Positions 33,801 to 42,604 of a stretch of 42,876 nucleotides of DNA are shown here, piece after piece (the stretch's first letter is position 1; each line of letters opens with the position of its first letter). The DNA is from Rhizobium sp. Root1334. GTDB taxonomy: Bacteria; Pseudomonadota; Alphaproteobacteria; Rhizobiales; Rhizobiaceae. Location: positions 1-42,876 of the forward strand of contig NZ_LMEY01000016.1 of assembly GCF_001426665.1 (NCBI RefSeq). The letters are read 5' to 3'. Under the pieces are notes generated by a model. That model was not told the DNA's origin and did not search any database. It saw nothing but the letters and a program-made list of their open reading frames with translations. The position numbers were made by a program, and so were the translations under genes.

Positions 33801-35309
33801 ATGACCACCAAGTATTCACGGGGTGTATCGGCTGCGCTGATGTCGATCCTGTTTGCGGGCGCCGCCCATGCGGCCGAAGGAGAAGTCAAGATCGTGCTGC
33901 CGGAGCAGCCCGCCAATCTTGAGCCCTGTCGGTCGATCCGCTCCGATATCGGGCGCGTGATCAATTCCAACATCACCGAGACGCTGACCAATATCGAACC
34001 AGAGAAGGGCACGGTCGCACCATGGCTCGCCGAAAGCTGGGAACAGGTCAACGAGCTCACTTGGCGCATCCATCTAAAATCAGGCGTCAAGTTCCAGGAC
34101 GGCGCTGACTTCAACGCAGAGGCCGCTGCCAAGTCGATCAACCGGCTCATGAATCCGAAGCTGACATGCGACAGCCGCTCGAAGTTCGGCGACGTCAAAC
34201 TGACGCCGAAGGCGATTGACGCGACGACGCTTGAAATTGCCACGGACACGCCGCTTCCGATCATGCCGACATTGCTCGGCACTGTTCAAATCGTCTCCCC
34301 CAACATGCCGTTCGATGGCGAAACCAATGCGCCCGTCGGCACAGGCCCCTACACGCTGGAAAGCGCCACCAACGAGCAGATCGTTCTTGCCCGCAGCGAT
34401 AGCTACTGGGGCGCAAAGCCGGAAGTGGCCAAGGCAACCTATGTTTGGCGCGGTGAATCAGCCATCCGGGCTGCGATGGTTGAATCGGGCGAAGCGGATA
34501 TGACACCGTCGCTTGCCGTGCAGGACGCCACCAATACCTCGACCGATTTTGCCTATCTGAATTCCGAAACCACCCGCATGCGCATCGACGCGGAAATTCC
34601 GCCGCTCAACGACGTGCGCGTGCGCAAGGCCCTTAATCTCGCCATCGACTGGGATGGCATGGGTGAAGCACTGTTCGGTAAGGACGTGCTGCGTGCCTCG
34701 CAGATGGTCGTTCCCGGCGTGCTGGGCCATAACCCGGACATCAAGCCATGGCCTTATGACCCTGATCAGGCAAAGAAGCTCATCGAAGAGGCCAAAGCGG
34801 ACGGCGTCCCGGTTGATACCGAAATTGTCATCATCGGCCGCAATGGTTTCTTCCCGAATTCCGCCGAATCCCTCGAAGCGATGATGGCGATGTGGCAGGA
34901 GATCGGCCTGAAGGTTTCGCTGCGACAGCTTGAGGCTGCGGACTGGGTTCGCTACCTCGACAAACCCTTCCCCCAGGGCCGCGGGCCGACCCTCTTCCAG
35001 CAGCAGCATGACAACAATACCGGCGACGCTGGCTTTACTGCTCCGGTGATGTTCCTGAGCGATGGGCAGTATTCGACGATCGCCGATCCGGCACTCGACG
35101 TGGTCCTGAAAAAAGCGATGGCGGCCACCGGCGGCGAGCGCGAAAAACTCTTTCAGGAAGCCTTCCTCAAGGTCCACGACGAGATCGTTGCTGATGTTCC
35201 GATGTACCACATGATCGGCTATGTCCGGGTCGGAAACCGTCTCGACTGGAAGCCGGACCTGAAGACAAACAGCGAAATCGCACTGTCTCAGATCAAGCTC
35301 AAGGACTAA
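33801..35309 (+). CDS. ABC transporter substrate-binding protein, family 5 (DppA/OppA type)
   Basis: A periplasmic protein of 502 residues. The signal peptide ends after AAHA near residue 25. SBP_bac_5 landmarks include APWLAESWEQVNELTWRIHLKSGVKFQDGADF, NAPVGTGPYTLESA, and PPLNDVRVRKALNLAIDWDGM. The ATG at 33801 stands nine bases after AGGAGG; 33795 is also in frame but too close. In this locus it more likely binds a sugar-acid-containing solute or conjugate than a peptide; that is inferred from the neighbours. A strong terminator-like hairpin follows the stop codon. Confidence 0.9.
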   Translation: MTTKYSRGVSAALMSILFAGAAHAAEGEVKIVLPEQPANLEPCRSIRSDIGRVINSNITETLTNIEPEKGTVAPWLAESWEQVNELTWRIHLKSGVKFQDGADFNAEAAAKSINRLMNPKLTCDSRSKFGDVKLTPKAIDATTLEIATDTPLPIMPTLLGTVQIVSPNMPFDGETNAPVGTGPYTLESATNEQIVLARSDSYWGAKPEVAKATYVWRGESAIRAAMVESGEADMTPSLAVQDATNTSTDFAYLNSETTRMRIDAEIPPLNDVRVRKALNLAIDWDGMGEALFGKDVLRASQMVVPGVLGHNPDIKPWPYDPDQAKKLIEEAKADGVPVDTEIVIIGRNGFFPNSAESLEAMMAMWQEIGLKVSLRQLEAADWVRYLDKPFPQGRGPTLFQQQHDNNTGDAGFTAPVMFLSDGQYSTIADPALDVVLKKAMAATGGEREKLFQEAFLKVHDEIVADVPMYHMIGYVRVGNRLDWKPDLKTNSEIALSQIKLKD

Positions 35310-35317
35310 CCTTGCCT

Positions 35318-35352
35318 AGGCACGGCGGTCGATCCGCCGTGCCTTTTCTTTT
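35318..35352 (+). terminator. Intra-operon terminator-like hairpin after the binding-protein gene
   Basis: Stem GGCACGGCGG (35319-35328) with CCGCCGTGCC (35334-35343), loop TCGAT, then TTTTCTTTTTT. This is a textbook intrinsic terminator shape, located nine bases after the stop and 17 bases before the permease start. It probably acts as a partial terminator giving more binding protein than channel. Confidence 0.85.
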
Positions 35353-35368
35353 TTCATTCTGGAAGGAA

Positions 35369-36298
35369 ATGGCAGTGTTCGGCTTTATCCTGAGACGCTC
35401 GGCACAGAGCTTGATCGCTGTGATCGGCTTGCTCGTCCTCGTCTTCTTCTTGTCCCGCCTGACGGGCGATCCGGCCTATCTCTATCTGCCGCTGGATTCC
35501 TCGGAAGCGCAGCGTCAGGCTTTCTCGGAAGCCAACGGCTTCAACGATCCGGTCTACGTCCAGTTCGGACGCTATCTGCTTGGTGTCGCCAATCTCGATT
35601 TCGGCACGGCGCTCAGCCGCAACCGGCCAGCCATGGAGGTGGCATTAGAAGCCTTTCCGCAGACGCTGAAGCTTGCCGTCATCGCCATGTCGCTGGCGCT
35701 CGTTCTTGCCATCGTGGTCGGCTCGCTCGCCGCAGCAAAGCCGGACAGTCTCTTCGATCGGATTGCGAGCACCGCATCCCTGGCCGGCGCCAGCGCTCCG
35801 GATTTCTGGGTGGCGATTGTTGCAATTCTCGTCTTTTCCGTCGGCCTCGGCCTGCTACCCACTTCAGGCACCGGCACGCCCTTACACTGGATCATGCCGA
35901 TCTTCGTGCTGACACTACGCCCTTTCGGCCTACTGGTGCAGGTGGTGCGCGGCACGATGATCAGCGCGCTTGCCTCACCCTATGTGAAGACCGCCCGCGC
36001 CAAGGGCGTCCAACGGACCCAGATCATCTTTCGCCATGCGCTTAGAAACTCGCTGCTGCCGGTTATCACTGTTGCTGGCGATCTTGCTGCAAGCCTCGTC
36101 AACGGCGCCGTGGTCGTCGAGTCCATCTTCGGATGGCCGGGGATCGGCAAGTTGATGATCGATGCGATCGTGCGGCGTGATTTCGCCCTGATCCAGGCGA
36201 CGGTGCTGATCACCGCCATTGCGATCTTCGTTCTCAACATCCTGATCGATCTTCTCTATGCAAGGCTCGACCCGCGCATCAGGTTTCAAGCGAAATGA
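35369..36298 (+). CDS. ABC transporter permease, DppB/OppB type
   Basis: A 309-residue inner-membrane protein with six predicted helices. The first helix is QSLIAVIGLLVLVFFLSRLTGD, the classical DppB N-terminus; the EAA-like loop is YVKTARAKGVQRTQIIFRHALRNSLLPV, with FGWPGIGKLMIDAI near the C-terminus. The ATG at 35369 is preceded by GGAAGGA. It overlaps the next permease by four bases. Confidence 0.9.
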   Translation: MAVFGFILRRSAQSLIAVIGLLVLVFFLSRLTGDPAYLYLPLDSSEAQRQAFSEANGFNDPVYVQFGRYLLGVANLDFGTALSRNRPAMEVALEAFPQTLKLAVIAMSLALVLAIVVGSLAAAKPDSLFDRIASTASLAGASAPDFWVAIVAILVFSVGLGLLPTSGTGTPLHWIMPIFVLTLRPFGLLVQVVRGTMISALASPYVKTARAKGVQRTQIIFRHALRNSLLPVITVAGDLAASLVNGAVVVESIFGWPGIGKLMIDAIVRRDFALIQATVLITAIAIFVLNILIDLLYARLDPRIRFQAK

Positions 36299-37242
36299 GT
36301 ATGCCAGCGATGACCATACCTGCAGACACCAAACAGAAGACGGCCGGGCGTTTCCAGGCCCTTCGTCTGATTGCGCGCAACAAGCTGGCTCTGGCCGCCG
36401 TGATTTTCCTGACGCTCGTGGTGCTCTGCGCCATCTTTGGCCCGTGGCTGATGGGCAACTTGATCGACAAGCCGAACTTCCGTGCCCGCAACATGGCACC
36501 CTTCAGTCTTGCTCAAGGCTGGGCCTACGTGCTTGGCGCCGATACGCTCGGCCGCAGTCTTTTGGCCCGCCTGATTGTCGGGGCGCAGAACACGCTGGGC
36601 ATCGCGCTTTTCGCCGTGTTCTTCTCGATGCTGATCGGCGGCTTCCTCGGGCTAATCGCCGGCTATTCCCGCGGGCTGCTCAGCAATGTCATCCTGCGTG
36701 TCGCCGATATCGTCATGAGTTTCCCATCGCTGCTTCTGGCGCTGATCGTACTGTTCAGTCTTGGCCCTTCGGTCACCAATCTGGTTATCGTTCTTGCCGT
36801 CACCCGCATTCCGATCTATCTGCGCACCACGCGTGCCGAGGTGCTCGAGGTCCGTGAACGCATGTTCGTCAGTGCTGCCATGGCGCTGGGCGCCGGGCAT
36901 ATGCGGATCATCTTTCGCCATATCGCGCCGATCGTTCTCCCGACCCTCGTCACCATCGGTGCCATTGATTTCGCAACAGTGGTCCTGGCTGAGTCCTCGC
37001 TGAGCTTTCTCGGCCTGGGCATCCAGGCGCCGGAATTTACGTGGGGTGCGATGGTCGCGACAGGTCGTGGTTACCTGGCCACTGCCTGGTGGATCGCCTT
37101 CTGGCCCGGTCTTGCCATCCTGCTCACGACCCTGTCGCTCAATATTCTCTCGAACTGGTGGCGCACCTATGCCGATCCGCAGCAACGCTGGCGCATCGAA
37201 CTTGCCCGCTCGAAAAAGGGAATTCCGGAGAAACGCACATGA
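36295..37242 (+). CDS. ABC transporter permease, DppC/OppC type
   Basis: A 315-residue inner-membrane protein. It has the DppC N-terminal pattern, with a first helix at KLALAAVIFLTLVVLCAIFGPWL and ADTLGRSLLARLIVGAQNTLGIAL (the DxxGRD-like box). The EAA loop is MFVSAAMALGAGHMRIIFRHIAPIVLP. LSFLGLGIQAPEFTWGAMVATGRGYL is the usual C-terminal box. Four-base ATGA overlaps join it to both neighbours. Confidence 0.9.
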   Translation: MSMPAMTIPADTKQKTAGRFQALRLIARNKLALAAVIFLTLVVLCAIFGPWLMGNLIDKPNFRARNMAPFSLAQGWAYVLGADTLGRSLLARLIVGAQNTLGIALFAVFFSMLIGGFLGLIAGYSRGLLSNVILRVADIVMSFPSLLLALIVLFSLGPSVTNLVIVLAVTRIPIYLRTTRAEVLEVRERMFVSAAMALGAGHMRIIFRHIAPIVLPTLVTIGAIDFATVVLAESSLSFLGLGIQAPEFTWGAMVATGRGYLATAWWIAFWPGLAILLTTLSLNILSNWWRTYADPQQRWRIELARSKKGIPEKRT

Positions 37243-38906
37243 CCCCTTCCCAAGTGCCACCAGCACACCTGCTTGAGGTCAAGGACCTGACCGTGGACTT
37301 CCTCTCGCTAGGGGGCGCCTTCCGCGCCACCAACGGTGTCAGCTTCCATGTCAATGCCGGCGAGACGCTGGTGATCCTGGGCGAATCCGGGTCCGGAAAA
37401 TCGGTCAGCGCCAGCGCCATAATGGGCCTGATCGACACACCACCGGGCGAGATCTGTTCGGGCACCATCACCTATCGCGGCAAAAATCTGGACGATTGCG
37501 GCGTCGAAGAACGACGCGATCTCAACGGCAAGAAGATCGCAATGATCTTCCAGGATCCGTTGTCACATCTCAACCCGGTCTACACGATCGGCTGGCAGAT
37601 GGCTGAAGTGTTCTCCGCCCACGGCGTGGCGACAGGCGCGCAGGCCCGCGCCAAGGCGATCGACATTCTGGGCCGCGTTGGCATTGCGGAGCCGGAAAAG
37701 CGCATCGACCAATATCCGCACCAGTTCTCGGGCGGCCAGCGCCAGCGCATCATGATCGGCATGGCGATTGCCCTGCGCCCCGAAATCCTGATCGCCGACG
37801 AGCCAACAACCGCGCTCGATGTCAGCGTTCAGGCGCAGATTCTCGATCTCCTGAAAAAACTTCAGGCCGAGGATGGGCTGGCCATCATCATGATCACCCA
37901 CGATCTGGAAGTCGCTGCGTCCATGGCCGACCGGGTGATCGTCATGAATTCCGGCCGCATCGTCGAAGAGGGCCCGGCGCGCGCAGTTTTTGAAAACCCG
38001 CAGCACAGCTATACCAAAACCCTGATCAACGCCTTGCCCCATGCAGATGCCACCGGCGGAACCGGCCGTCGTTCAACGACCGATGTCGGCAAGCCGATCC
38101 TAGAGGTGAAGAGCCTCAACAAATACTACGGCATTTCCTCCGGCTTCTTCGCTAAGAGTAACCAGTTGCATGCGGTGAAGGACCTGAGCTTCACGATTGC
38201 CAAGGGCGAGACCGTTGGTATCGTCGGCGAAAGCGGTTCTGGCAAATCGACCGTGGCGCGGGTTCTTCTGCGTCTCAACGATGTCTCCAGTGGCGAGGCG
38301 CTGTTTCACGGCCGCGATATTTTCAAGATGGAGCCGAAGGAGTTGCTCGCCTTCCGCCGCAAGGTCCAGATGGTGTTCCAAGACCCCTACAGTTCCATGA
38401 ACCCGCGCATGACGATTTTCGACATTGTTTCCGAACCGTGGCATATCCATAAGGATATTCTCGACAAGCCACGCTGGCGCGACCGCGTCATCGAACTGCT
38501 TGGCCTTGTTGGCCTGAATCCTGAACATGCCGACCGCTATCCGCACCAGTTTTCCGGCGGCCAGAGGCAGCGCATCGCGATCGCGCGCGCCCTTGCCTGT
38601 GATCCAGAACTGATCGTCTGCGATGAGGCGGTCTCGGCACTGGACGTTTCCGTACAGGTGCAGGTGATCGATCTCCTGGCGCAACTGCGCGACCGGCTCG
38701 GTCTTGCCTATATCTTCATTACGCATGACTTGCCGATCGTGCGGCATTTCGCAGATCGCATTATCGTCATGAAAAATGGCGCGATCGTTGAGCATGCAAG
38801 GACGGAGGAGATCTTCCGCAATCCACAGCACGCCTATACACGACAGCTCATGAACGCGACGCCACGGCCAAAATGGGAGGCTGCTCCCGTGCCGCTGCCT
38901 GCATGA
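37239..38906 (+). CDS. Fused dual ABC ATPase (DppD-DppF / GsiA type)
   Basis: One chain of 555 residues contains two complete ATPase domains. The first half has Walker A GESGSGKSV, signature FSGGQRQRIMIGMAIAL and Walker B ILIADEPTTALD. The second has GESGSGKST, FSGGQRQRIAIARALA and LIVCDEAVSALD, where Ala replaces the common Pro. Both halves end in the oligopeptide/dipeptide C-terminal extension (HSYTKTLINALP; HAYTRQLMNATP). Most Dpp systems encode the two ATPases separately; the fusion is as in GsiA. It powers the permeases at 35369-37242 and is coupled to both neighbours by ATGA. Confidence 0.92.
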   Translation: MTPSQVPPAHLLEVKDLTVDFLSLGGAFRATNGVSFHVNAGETLVILGESGSGKSVSASAIMGLIDTPPGEICSGTITYRGKNLDDCGVEERRDLNGKKIAMIFQDPLSHLNPVYTIGWQMAEVFSAHGVATGAQARAKAIDILGRVGIAEPEKRIDQYPHQFSGGQRQRIMIGMAIALRPEILIADEPTTALDVSVQAQILDLLKKLQAEDGLAIIMITHDLEVAASMADRVIVMNSGRIVEEGPARAVFENPQHSYTKTLINALPHADATGGTGRRSTTDVGKPILEVKSLNKYYGISSGFFAKSNQLHAVKDLSFTIAKGETVGIVGESGSGKSTVARVLLRLNDVSSGEALFHGRDIFKMEPKELLAFRRKVQMVFQDPYSSMNPRMTIFDIVSEPWHIHKDILDKPRWRDRVIELLGLVGLNPEHADRYPHQFSGGQRQRIAIARALACDPELIVCDEAVSALDVSVQVQVIDLLAQLRDRLGLAYIFITHDLPIVRHFADRIIVMKNGAIVEHARTEEIFRNPQHAYTRQLMNATPRPKWEAAPVPLPA

Positions 38907-39772
38907 GATCCCACGCCGTACCCGCGATCGTCGCGGGTGCCCTGTTCATGGCCGGAAACTCCTTCGTCGCCGCCATGGACGGCGTCATCGTCCGGCTAAT
39001 CGCAGGCGAAGTTCATCCGCTCTGCATCGTCTTCTTTCGCAACCTGTTCAGCCTGATCGCGATCTATGCGATCTTTCCGCGCAGCAAGCTTTACAGCGAC
39101 ACCAACACCTTCTTCTGGGTACACGCTCTTCGCGCGGTGATCAAACTCCTAGCACTGGTGGCAGGCTTCATGGCTGTGACACAGATGCCGCTCGCTTCCG
39201 CGACAGCGATTGCCTTCACCATGCCGCTTTTCGTGATGCTGGGGTCGGTGTTCTTCCTCGGCGAAAAATTCTACGCTGCCCGTGTCGCCGCCCTTGTGCT
39301 TGGGTTTGCTGGCGTCATGATCGTGCTGCAGCCTGGCGCAGCCACGCTGAACGCCGGTGCAGCTTGGGCTCTTGCCGGCGCAATCGGGTTGGCGGCGGTC
39401 GCGCTTTTGATGAAAGTCTCAGCGGGCCGCGAGGATCCCCTGCGTATCGCCTGGCTCAATCTCGTCATCACCGTTCCGGTTGCCCTGTTGATTGCACTCC
39501 CGGTCTGGCAGATGCCGTCCTTTTATGCCCTGTGTCTGATGGCCTTTCAGGGTGTTGGCGGCCTGATGGCTCAGCTTGCCTTTGCCCGCGCAATGAAGCT
39601 CGCCGACGCCTCGCTTCTTGTCGTCGTCGATTTTATCCGGTTGCCGCTGGCGCTGGTTTTTGGCCTGGCCCTTTTTGGCGAACCGATCCGCCTTGGGGTT
39701 GTCGTCGGTGGCATCGTGATTTTCTTGGCCATCCTGATGCTCTTTCACAGGGAAAATGGACGAAGAATCTAG
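38903..39772 (+). CDS. EamA/DMT-family transporter
   Basis: A 289-residue protein with about ten hydrophobic segments in two EamA repeats, e.g. VLGFAGVMIVLQPGA in the first and FIRLPLALVFGLALFGEP in the second. RhaT/RarD-like members move metabolites across the inner membrane, often as exporters. It is translationally coupled to the dual ATPase (four-base overlap), so it belongs to the same operon. It could export an intermediate or take in a related compound. No terminator was identified after it. Confidence 0.87.
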   Translation: MRSHAVPAIVAGALFMAGNSFVAAMDGVIVRLIAGEVHPLCIVFFRNLFSLIAIYAIFPRSKLYSDTNTFFWVHALRAVIKLLALVAGFMAVTQMPLASATAIAFTMPLFVMLGSVFFLGEKFYAARVAALVLGFAGVMIVLQPGAATLNAGAAWALAGAIGLAAVALLMKVSAGREDPLRIAWLNLVITVPVALLIALPVWQMPSFYALCLMAFQGVGGLMAQLAFARAMKLADASLLVVVDFIRLPLALVFGLALFGEPIRLGVVVGGIVIFLAILMLFHRENGRRI

Positions 39773-40501
39773 TATTGTGACTACCGCGGATCCTCCAACT
39801 ATCGGAAAAATGTTCGTTTCTGGCCCTCAACATTGTCAAACGGTTCGAACCGTCGATTTTCTCCAAACTCTTTTTGTTCATCTCCAATTCTTGTCTCCGC
39901 TAAGAATCGACGACGTATGTCTCTTGGTCAAAATTAAAACAAACACATGACAGTCGCGGTCGGTTTGGACCGCAACTTGCAGACAGGAACTGTCAAAAAC
40001 GCTAGCAAGCGGGTCGGGAAAAGCGCTCGTGACCGACATTCATCTGAGCGCAACACCACACACAGGCCTCGTTTACAAAACACCAACGAATTCAGGTCCC
40101 CGGTACTATCTTCTTTCACGGTAAGCTCGTCGAGATACTCTAATAATGATCGCATTAGCGATCGCCCCGCGGATCGGCAGGGCGAATAATCCGATCAGGA
40201 AAATGCTCGCGAGGCCAAAGCGACGAACGAGAACAGGCTGCGGAAAGGCGTGTCGAAGTTGAGGTTTCGACCCCCTACCCGCAGCGGCGACCCTCATCCA
40301 CGCAAGCTCGGACCAACCAACGGAATGGAAACCGGGTCGAAACGAGCAAAGCGTCAGTGCCGGCCTTTCGCGCGGTCTGTAGAGTGGTATTGTCGCCATA
40401 GTTGCGTGCGAGCAGCTCCGGCCTCTTGCGCTTTTACCGGCGGCAGCCGAGACTCCGTTTATAGAATCTAGATTTTCAGGTTAATTTAAAAGGCATACCT
40501 C
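39773..40501. other. About 730 bp without a supported gene
   Basis: No recognised gene is present. The GC content falls for the first 350 bases, suggesting foreign or decayed DNA. A minus-strand frame at 40106-40399 (97 codons) ends with a hydrophobic stretch, FGLASIFLIGLFALPI, and a basic tail, and might be the remnant of a membrane protein, but its start context is poor and I recognise no family. Confidence 0.4.
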
Positions 40502-41404
40502 TTGATCAACCCCGATCAGCTCGATCACCTTCCAGCAAAAAAACAACGCGAGCTGGCCCGCGTCGTGAAGCTCATCTTTGATGAATTCGAAGATGCCCAG
40601 AAGACCAAATTGTCGGACAAGGCCAGATCCGGCCGCATCCTGAAACTGATCCTGTTCGGGTCGTATTCGCGTGGCGACTGGGTCGAGGACCGGGTGAGCG
40701 GTTATCGCTCGGACTATGATTTGCTTGCGGTGGTGAATTCGGAGGCTTTCGCCGAAACCAACGAGGTGTGGATGACGATCGACGAGCACCTGACACGCGA
40801 ATATGCCGTCACCCGGCATCTGGAAACGCCAGCCAAGGTGATTGCCCACAGTCTTGCCGACGTCAACGACAAGCTCGGCCGTGGCCTGCCTTTCTTCATC
40901 GATATCGCCCGCGACGGGATTGTGCTGTATGAAACGCCCGGCCATCCGCTGACCGAGCCGAAGCCACTGACGCCGGACGCCGCCCGGCAGGAAGCGCAGA
41001 AGCATTTTGATCAGTGGCACCGGTTATCGGAAGACGCGCTTGCAGTCGCCGAATTCTGCCTTGCCACCGATCGTTGGCGTGACGGCGCCTTTATGCTGCA
41101 CCAGGCGACCGAACGGGCTTATCACTGCGCCCTGCTCGTTCTCACCCTCTACTCTCCCAAGTCGCATCGTTTGAACGTGCTCAGAACCCACGCCGAACGG
41201 GTTGCACCCCGGTTGATCGAGGCTTGGCCAAACGACACAAAATTCGCGCGGCGATGCTTTTCCCGGCTTGACCGCGCCTATGTCGACGCCCGCTATTCGG
41301 TGCACTATGTGATCACTGCAGAAGAACTGACTTGGCTGGTGGAGCGCATCAAGATCTTACAACGTCTGGTACAGGATGTTTGTATCGAGCAACTGGAAAA
41401 ATAG
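40502..41404 (+). CDS. Nucleotidyltransferase-HEPN fusion protein
   Basis: A 300-residue protein. The N-terminal half is a minimal nucleotidyltransferase (MNT): LFGSYSRGDW and, after an insertion, SDYDLLAV supply the G-S-x(n)-D-x-D catalytic pattern at about residues 60-85. The C-terminal 140 residues look like a HEPN helical domain (KHFDQWHRLSEDALAVAEFCL; GAFMLHQATERAYHCALLVLT; DARYSVHYVI). Separate HEPN and MNT proteins form toxin-antitoxin pairs in which MNT adds AMP to HEPN; here both are in one chain. The only start in frame near the 5' end is TTG at 40502. The gene stands alone in a decayed region. A strict R-x4-6-H RNase motif was not evident. Confidence 0.82.
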   Translation: MINPDQLDHLPAKKQRELARVVKLIFDEFEDAQKTKLSDKARSGRILKLILFGSYSRGDWVEDRVSGYRSDYDLLAVVNSEAFAETNEVWMTIDEHLTREYAVTRHLETPAKVIAHSLADVNDKLGRGLPFFIDIARDGIVLYETPGHPLTEPKPLTPDAARQEAQKHFDQWHRLSEDALAVAEFCLATDRWRDGAFMLHQATERAYHCALLVLTLYSPKSHRLNVLRTHAERVAPRLIEAWPNDTKFARRCFSRLDRAYVDARYSVHYVITAEELTWLVERIKILQRLVQDVCIEQLEK

Positions 41405-41519
41405 AAACACTCAAAGCCGATACCGTTCACACCGGTTTCCATCTTGACGGGCTGAACGTGGGAACGCGACGAAAACGCCGGTTTTGAAAGTAGGCGCATC
41501 CCAGGTCCAGCGAACTGAG

Positions 41520-41770
41520 TACTGCGGCGAGATCGCAAGCGACCCCAAGCGGGATGAAATATTCAGGTTGGCAGTCATAACAGTCAAATCATAGGCCTTG
41601 GCTGTTGCCGCAATGATCCCATCTCCATGGTCGAAAATTGGCCTTTGACCGTGGCAGCATGCTCCAACGCCCCAACGATCCGAGCAACTATAAGATCGAG
41701 GTTTAAGATACGATCCCCAGAAAATTGTCCTGCACTTGAATGCCCCGATTTCGATTGCACGACATCCGCT
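41520..41770 (-). pseudogene. VapC-family PIN toxin remnant, multiply frameshifted
   Basis: On the minus strand, pieces of a VapC protein can be read in successive frames: DRILNLDLIVARIVGALEHA, then DGIIAATAKAYDLTVMTANL, then EYFIPLGVACD. At least two frameshifts separate them (near 41640 and 41570). The N-terminal LDTN part is not recognisable and no antitoxin is seen. It is a dead gene, distinct from both intact PIN toxins at the left end. Confidence 0.75.
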
Positions 41771-42129
41771 GAACACGTTTGCCTATGCCAATGTGAACGG
41801 CGACAGGAGAGCCGATGTCGCTATAAAATCGATACCCCTCACTGTTTGCAAAGACTATTTTATCTCGTGATAATAGCGGATTACGCCGGAGCGACCGTTC
41901 CAATCGACTTCAGAAAACGACCAAGGCCCTCTTCGAAATTGCGGAGAGTTTTGGCCTTGACGTAGCGGTGAACCAACAAAGGGGACCGCTGGTGCGGGCT
42001 GTGAGGAACAATCCGAAACGCCGTTTTCTTTTCGCAACCGTACCGGAATGGCCGAATCCGGCCTTCCCTATTGGGTGAACTCACTTATTGTTGCGGCCGG
42101 TGGCCCTCCTACTCTCTGGGCTGCCACTT
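41771..42129. other. Region without a recognisable gene
   Basis: A minus-strand frame of about 67 codons at 41881-42084 contains a plausible helical segment (AKTLRNFEEGLGRFLKSIG) but matches no family I know. If the ctRNA next to it is real, a replication gene would be expected here on the minus strand, yet I see no RepC-like sequence. The rest looks like decayed DNA. Confidence 0.35.
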
Positions 42130-42194
42130 CCCTGCATCTGCTGTGAGCCAATCCCAGATGCACTTTTGCCCCGCCGCTTCCGGCGGGGTTTTTT
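42130..42194 (+). ncRNA. Candidate counter-transcribed RNA (repABC ctRNA-like)
   Basis: Two hairpins follow one another. The first has arms GCATCTG (42134-42140) and CAGATGC (42155-42161) with a 14-base loop. After a short single-stranded ACTTTTG comes a strong terminator (CCCCGCCG at 42169-42176, loop CTTC, CGGCGGGG at 42181-42188, then TTTTTT). This size (about 60-65 nt) and two-stem layout match the small antisense RNA between repB and repC of rhizobial repABC plasmids. No repB or repC could be recognised on the opposite strand, so this may be a relic or a different sRNA. Confidence 0.5.
42169..42194 (+). terminator. Intrinsic terminator
   Basis: An 8-bp all-GC stem with a CTTC tetraloop followed by six T. 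It is the clearest intrinsic terminator in the window and has no protein gene upstream on its strand, which supports a small RNA ending here. Confidence 0.9.
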
Positions 42195-42530
42195 CTGCCC
42201 GGCCCGATTGGAGACTTAAGCCCCCGCCACTCGCCCATGTTGTTCAGGCACTGGATGACTTTATTTTTTAGGTCGTCTCGATCAGCAAAGGCGTTCGAAC
42301 AGCCTCTTTGGTGATTCGTCGTCGACTGTTTTTGAGAACGCGAGGCCAGTGTCTTCCAGCTCTTGCTCACCCGTTGAGTCCCGGCAGGTGGTGTAGCTGG
42401 CGGGAGGTAGCAAAGCCGAACGCCCGCGCGCCTCTCGTTGCGCTGTAGCGGGTGATCGGCTTTGCGGGCACCATCAGTGTTTTCCTATAGGGGCGGGTCG
42501 TCGAAGACCAACCTGACGGAAAGACCACCG
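42195..42530. other. Region without a supported gene
   Basis: No gene is recognised. A minus-strand frame ending at 42282-42284 reads for about 30 codons like coding sequence (EDTGLAFSKTVDDESPKRLF) but lacks a start. The right part (about 42440-42530) is probably the leader of the IS256-type element whose transposase begins at 42531. Confidence 0.35.
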
Positions 42531-42578
42531 ATGACCAATGACATGATGAACGTGCGCACGCTTGTTGAGAAGAGCGCG
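42531..42578 (+). pseudogene. IS256-family transposase, N-terminal relic
   Basis: Sixteen codons from the ATG at 42531 (MTNDMMNVRTLVEKSA) match the start of rhizobial IS256-type transposases. The match then breaks off, and the frame closes 30 bases later. The catalytic DDE domain is missing. Confidence 0.65.
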
Positions 42579-42604
42579 GTTGCAATTGCGGGAGATGATG
42601 GGCG

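Noticed and set aside
40263..40344. GGTTTCGACCC and GGGTCGAAAC as an inverted repeat
   Set aside because: The arms are only 10 bases and about 60 bases apart in non-coding DNA, with no neighbouring structure to support them.
40106..40399. Minus-strand frame with a hydrophobic C-terminal stretch
   Set aside because: No ribosome site and no recognisable family; the hydrophobic part is too short to call a membrane protein.
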